Assembly: GCA_964418695.1 (NCBI GenBank)
Contig: CAYQMN010000013.1
Coordinates: 32,126 to 96,125, forward strand
Reading direction: 5' to 3'
Origin: Prado023 sp964418695
GTDB lineage: Bacteria > Actinomycetota > Actinomycetes > S36-B12 > CAIYMF01
DNA length: 64,000 bases
Positions within the stretch are counted from its first letter, which is position 1. The number at the start of each line of letters is the position of its first letter. The position numbers were made by a program, and so were the translations under genes. Positions 61,506 through 64,000 of this stretch are shown here, one piece after another. The notes below the pieces were generated by a model. It did not search any database, was not told the DNA's origin, and saw only the letters and a program-made list of their open reading frames with translations.

Positions 61506-63239
61506 ATGACTTCTTCGTACGATCGTTACCGCGCCGCCGATGGGGATGTGCCTGAAGAAGGCTGGGCGTGGAATCTGTATGGCGCGGGCGAAGAGAACAT
61601 GGGCAAGGAGGGTCAGCCCGAGCTGCTGCCCATTCCCAAGCCCAATGCCGACCAGATGCTGGTGCGCATCGACAGCGTGGGGCAGTGCTTCTCAGATGTG
61701 AAGATCATGCGTCAGGGCGGCAGCCACCCGAAGCTCTACAATCGCGATCTGAGCACGGAGCCCACCCGACTGGGGCACGAGGTCAGCCTGACGGTCATCG
61801 AAGTCGGAGAAGACCTGAAAGACCGGTATCACCCTGGCCAGCGGCTGGCCGTGCAGCCCGACATCTATCAGAATGGCAAGAGCACGGCCTACGGCTACAC
61901 CATTCCCGGGGGACTGATCCAGTACCACCTGATGGGCTCGGAGATGCTCGAGACCGACGATGGGGTCTGCCTGCTGCCCATCGGTGACATGGGGTATGCG
62001 GAGGCCTCCACCCTGGAGCCTTGGGGTTGTGTGATGGCGGCCTACACCCAGCGCCGCCGACTGGATCCCGCGAACGGCGGGATCATGTGGATCGTGGGCC
62101 GGCAGGGAGATGAGCGGGAATACCTCTTCTCCACCGGTCTGGACGCCCCCGCCACCATCGTGATGACCGACGTGCCTGCCTCGGTGGAAGAGCTCGTGGA
62201 GCAGACCTCGGCCACGAAGATCGTGCGCAATGGCATCGGCCCCGATGACTATCAGGCCTTGGTGGACGAGCTCACTGACGGCGCCGGCTTCGACGACATC
62301 GTCATGCTCGATCCCCGTTCCGCGGCGACCGTGGGTGCCGTGGCCAAGCACATCGCCCGGCGGGGCACCCTCAACATGGTGGGCCAGACCGCCCTCGACG
62401 GCTTGGTTGCCACGGATGTCGGCCGCCTGCACTACGACTACACCGCCTATCTCGGCGGCCAGGGGCCCGATATCGCCGCCTCATACGGGGAGGCGCGCAA
62501 CCGCTGCGATCTCCGTTCCCAGGGCACCACGGTCTTCGTGGGCGCCGGCGGGCCGATGGGGCTGATGCATGTGCAGCGGGCCATCCAACAGCCCGATGGC
62601 CCCCGCCAGATCGTCGCCACGGAAATCAGCGATGAGCGCCTGCAGAGCCTCCAGGATCGTCTGGCCCCTCTGGCGGAGCGCAACGGGTGCGAGCTGTTCA
62701 CCTTCAACACCCGAACCCGAGACCAGTCTCTCCACGATTTCGTCCTGGAGATCACCGACAGCCAAGGCGCTGACGATGTGGTCGTCAGCGTCCCCATTGC
62801 CGATGTGATGGCCGAGGCCGACACCCTGATGAAGCCCGACGGCATGCTGGTCTTCTTCGCTGGTGTGCCCAACGGCACTCTGGCGCCGTTGAACCTGAGC
62901 GCGGTCTACCTCGACAATGCCCAATACACCGGGACTTCCGGATTGACCATCCATGACCAGCAGCAGGTGGTCGACCTGGCCGACCAAGATGCGCTCTCGC
63001 CGGAATCCATCGTGGGCGCCATCGGTGGCATGCGGTCGGCCAAGGAAGGCCTTCAGGCTTTGGTCGAAGGCCGCTACTCCGGAAAGGTCATCATCTTCCC
63101 CCAGCTCCACGATCTTCCCCTGATGGGGCTCGACGAGCTGACGGAGAAGCTGCCGGAGGTTGCCGAGAAGCTGGCCCCCGGCGACATGTGGACCAACGAC
63201 GCGGAGAAGGCGCTGTTCGACGAATGCTGGAATGGCTGA
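61506..63239 (+). CDS. Zinc-type alcohol/sugar-phosphate dehydrogenase-like protein with two Rossmann regions
   Basis: A 577-residue protein, far longer than usual MDR dehydrogenases (about 350-400). The N-terminal GroES-like domain has GQCFSDVKIMRQG, GHEVSLTVIEVG and PGQRLAVQPDIY, which resembles L-sorbose-1-phosphate reductase-type members. Two nucleotide-binding-like regions follow: GGIMWIVGRQGDE (about 197) and TTVFVGAGGPMGLMHVQRA (about 344). Codons end in A or T much more often than in neighbouring genes, suggesting recent transfer. A GGAGGAACC site precedes the ATG; a GGTCCAG/CTGGAC dyad lies in the 5' region. Substrate unknown; a phosphorylated sugar is a guess from the family. Confidence 0.7.
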   Translation: MTSSYDRYRAADGDVPEEGWAWNLYGAGEENMGKEGQPELLPIPKPNADQMLVRIDSVGQCFSDVKIMRQGGSHPKLYNRDLSTEPTRLGHEVSLTVIEVGEDLKDRYHPGQRLAVQPDIYQNGKSTAYGYTIPGGLIQYHLMGSEMLETDDGVCLLPIGDMGYAEASTLEPWGCVMAAYTQRRRLDPANGGIMWIVGRQGDEREYLFSTGLDAPATIVMTDVPASVEELVEQTSATKIVRNGIGPDDYQALVDELTDGAGFDDIVMLDPRSAATVGAVAKHIARRGTLNMVGQTALDGLVATDVGRLHYDYTAYLGGQGPDIAASYGEARNRCDLRSQGTTVFVGAGGPMGLMHVQRAIQQPDGPRQIVATEISDERLQSLQDRLAPLAERNGCELFTFNTRTRDQSLHDFVLEITDSQGADDVVVSVPIADVMAEADTLMKPDGMLVFFAGVPNGTLAPLNLSAVYLDNAQYTGTSGLTIHDQQQVVDLADQDALSPESIVGAIGGMRSAKEGLQALVEGRYSGKVIIFPQLHDLPLMGLDELTEKLPEVAEKLAPGDMWTNDAEKALFDECWNG

Positions 63240-63251
63240 CTGCGACTTAGC

Positions 63252-63689
63252 ATGCCCATCAAGCTCGAGAACGTCGGCATCGCGGTGCGCGACCTGGAAG
63301 CGACGATCGCGTTCTTCACCGACCTGGGGCTGACGGTGCTCGGTCGCGACACGGTCAGCGGCGAGTGGGCCGACACCGCGGTGGGTCTGGACGGGAATCA
63401 CGCGCGCATCGCCATGCTGCAGACGCCGGACGGCAACGGGCGCCTCGAGCTCTTCGAGTACCTCCATCCCGACGCGATCGAGACCGAACCGACCCGGCCG
63501 AACGAGATCGGCATGCATCGCGTCGCCTTCTCGGTGGACGACATCGAGGCGGCGCTCGAGATCGCCGCGGCCCACGGCTGCTACCCGTTGCGCGGCGTGG
63601 CCACCTACGAGGACGTCTACAAGCTCACGTACGTCCGCGGCCCCAGCGGCATCCTCGTGATGCTGGCCGAGGAGCTCAGGAAGGCCTGA
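63252..63689 (+). CDS. VOC-family (glyoxalase-like) protein
   Basis: A 145-residue protein with two beta-alpha-beta-beta-beta modules: ENVGIAVRDLEATIAFFTDLG and HRVAFSVDDIEAALEIAAAHG. Metal-binding candidates are the Glu in RLELFEYL and the His of GMHRVAF. Members include glyoxalases, dioxygenases and epimerases; near an acyl-CoA mutase one thinks of methylmalonyl-CoA epimerase, but the sequence is not close enough to say so. It starts 12 bases after the dehydrogenase gene, with normal high GC codon use unlike that gene. Confidence 0.78.
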   Translation: MPIKLENVGIAVRDLEATIAFFTDLGLTVLGRDTVSGEWADTAVGLDGNHARIAMLQTPDGNGRLELFEYLHPDAIETEPTRPNEIGMHRVAFSVDDIEAALEIAAAHGCYPLRGVATYEDVYKLTYVRGPSGILVMLAEELRKA

Positions 63690-63714
63690 CAATCAGTTGT
63701 CGCGCTGAGGGACA

Positions 63715-63996
63715 GTGCAGTTGGATGTGTCGATGGTCGATCTGGCGTATCCGTTCACGGGCCGCTGGCTGATCCAGAACAGCCCCGCGAACGCGGTCCC
63801 CAGCCACGGAACAACGCGGCTGGCCTCGTCGTTCGCCATCGACTTCGTGCCCGTGGACCGAGCCGGGCGCAGCGCGCCGATCAGGGTGGTCTCGCTGCTG
63901 CGCCCCGAGCCGGCCGAGCGGTTCCCGGGGTTCGGCCGGGCGATCCGGCTCTTCAAACTTGAGCGGGCTGGCGGGGTTGTCGCGTCGTTGACGTGA
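63715..63996 (+). pseudogene. Truncated or frameshifted M23-type peptidase N terminus
   Basis: A 93-residue frame with a GAGGGAC site before the GTG. LAYPFTGRWLIQNSPANAVP and SHGTTRLASSFAIDFVPVD look like the N-terminal part of M23-family (lysostaphin-type) peptidases, where a long catalytic region follows FGRPI. Here the frame runs GFGRAIRLFKLERAGG and stops. Either the gene was cut short, it has a frameshift near 63950, or the match is by chance. The window ends four bases later. Confidence 0.4.
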
Positions 63997-64000
63997 GGGC

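Noticed and set aside
63252..63689. Methylmalonyl-CoA epimerase
   Set aside because: VOC fold is clear, but the sequence lacks enough family-specific features and is not in the mutase operon, so only the superfamily is given.

Overview
This is a 64 kb piece of a very GC-rich bacterial chromosome, almost certainly an actinobacterium. Four things point there. The gene order argS-lysA-hom-thrC-thrB-rho-rpmE-prfA-prmC-tsaC-glyA-wecA-atp-cobO-murA is the conserved actinobacterial core arrangement. NucS is present. MurA has an aspartate where most bacteria have the catalytic cysteine. Rho carries the long disordered insert typical of the phylum. Genus and species cannot be told from the sequence. 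A run of exactly 100 N at 32189-32288 shows this is a scaffold joined across a tandem repeat.

Layout. 1-618: end of a PLP-dependent C-S lyase/aminotransferase. 910-8378 (minus strand): an assimilatory sulfate reduction operon (sulfite reductase, small zinc-ribbon protein, APS reductase CysH, CysD, CysN, siroheme synthase, CbiX-type chelatase) preceded by a Cys-containing leader peptide with its own promoter. 8584-15719: accessory genes, namely a CDP-glycerol transferase-like protein, a two-domain PPK2, a membrane protein, an orphan Hcp protein, a cold-shock protein and a two-gene ATPase plus PLD-like module. 15822-21914: nagA, a 59-bp tandem repeat, a degenerate membrane-anchored protease-like protein, an M20 peptidase, tRNA-Arg(CCG), a frameshifted pseudogene and an excalibur-domain protein.

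21990-50292: the core block. It holds argS, a YihY-family membrane protein, lysA, the threonine operon, rho, an MFS exporter, rpmE, prfA, a thioesterase, a HAD protein, prmC, a divergent TsaC-like protein, glyA, wecA and the whole ATP synthase operon (two atpI-like genes, then atpBEFHAGDC), ended by a strong hairpin. 50384-55471: cobalamin adenosyltransferase, murA, a 3-hydroxyacyl-CoA dehydrogenase and an ethylmalonyl-CoA-type B12 mutase. The adenosyltransferase makes the cofactor that the mutase needs. 55559-64000: a LURP-one protein, a mannitol-type PTS permease (IICBA), nucS, a tandem-fused double 3-hydroxyacyl-CoA dehydrogenase, an unusual long two-Rossmann dehydrogenase of lower GC, a VOC protein and a truncated M23-type peptidase fragment.

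Many single genes have a TANNNT box 6-7 bases before the start codon and no Shine-Dalgarno sequence, so they are probably transcribed as leaderless mRNAs; this fixed several start choices. The points most worth a second look are the Cys leader peptide upstream of the sulfite reductase, the ATPase/PLD-like pair, the 99-bp tandem repeat family found after both rho and murA, the protease-like protein that lacks its catalytic His, and the TsaC-like protein with altered motifs and a low-complexity insert.
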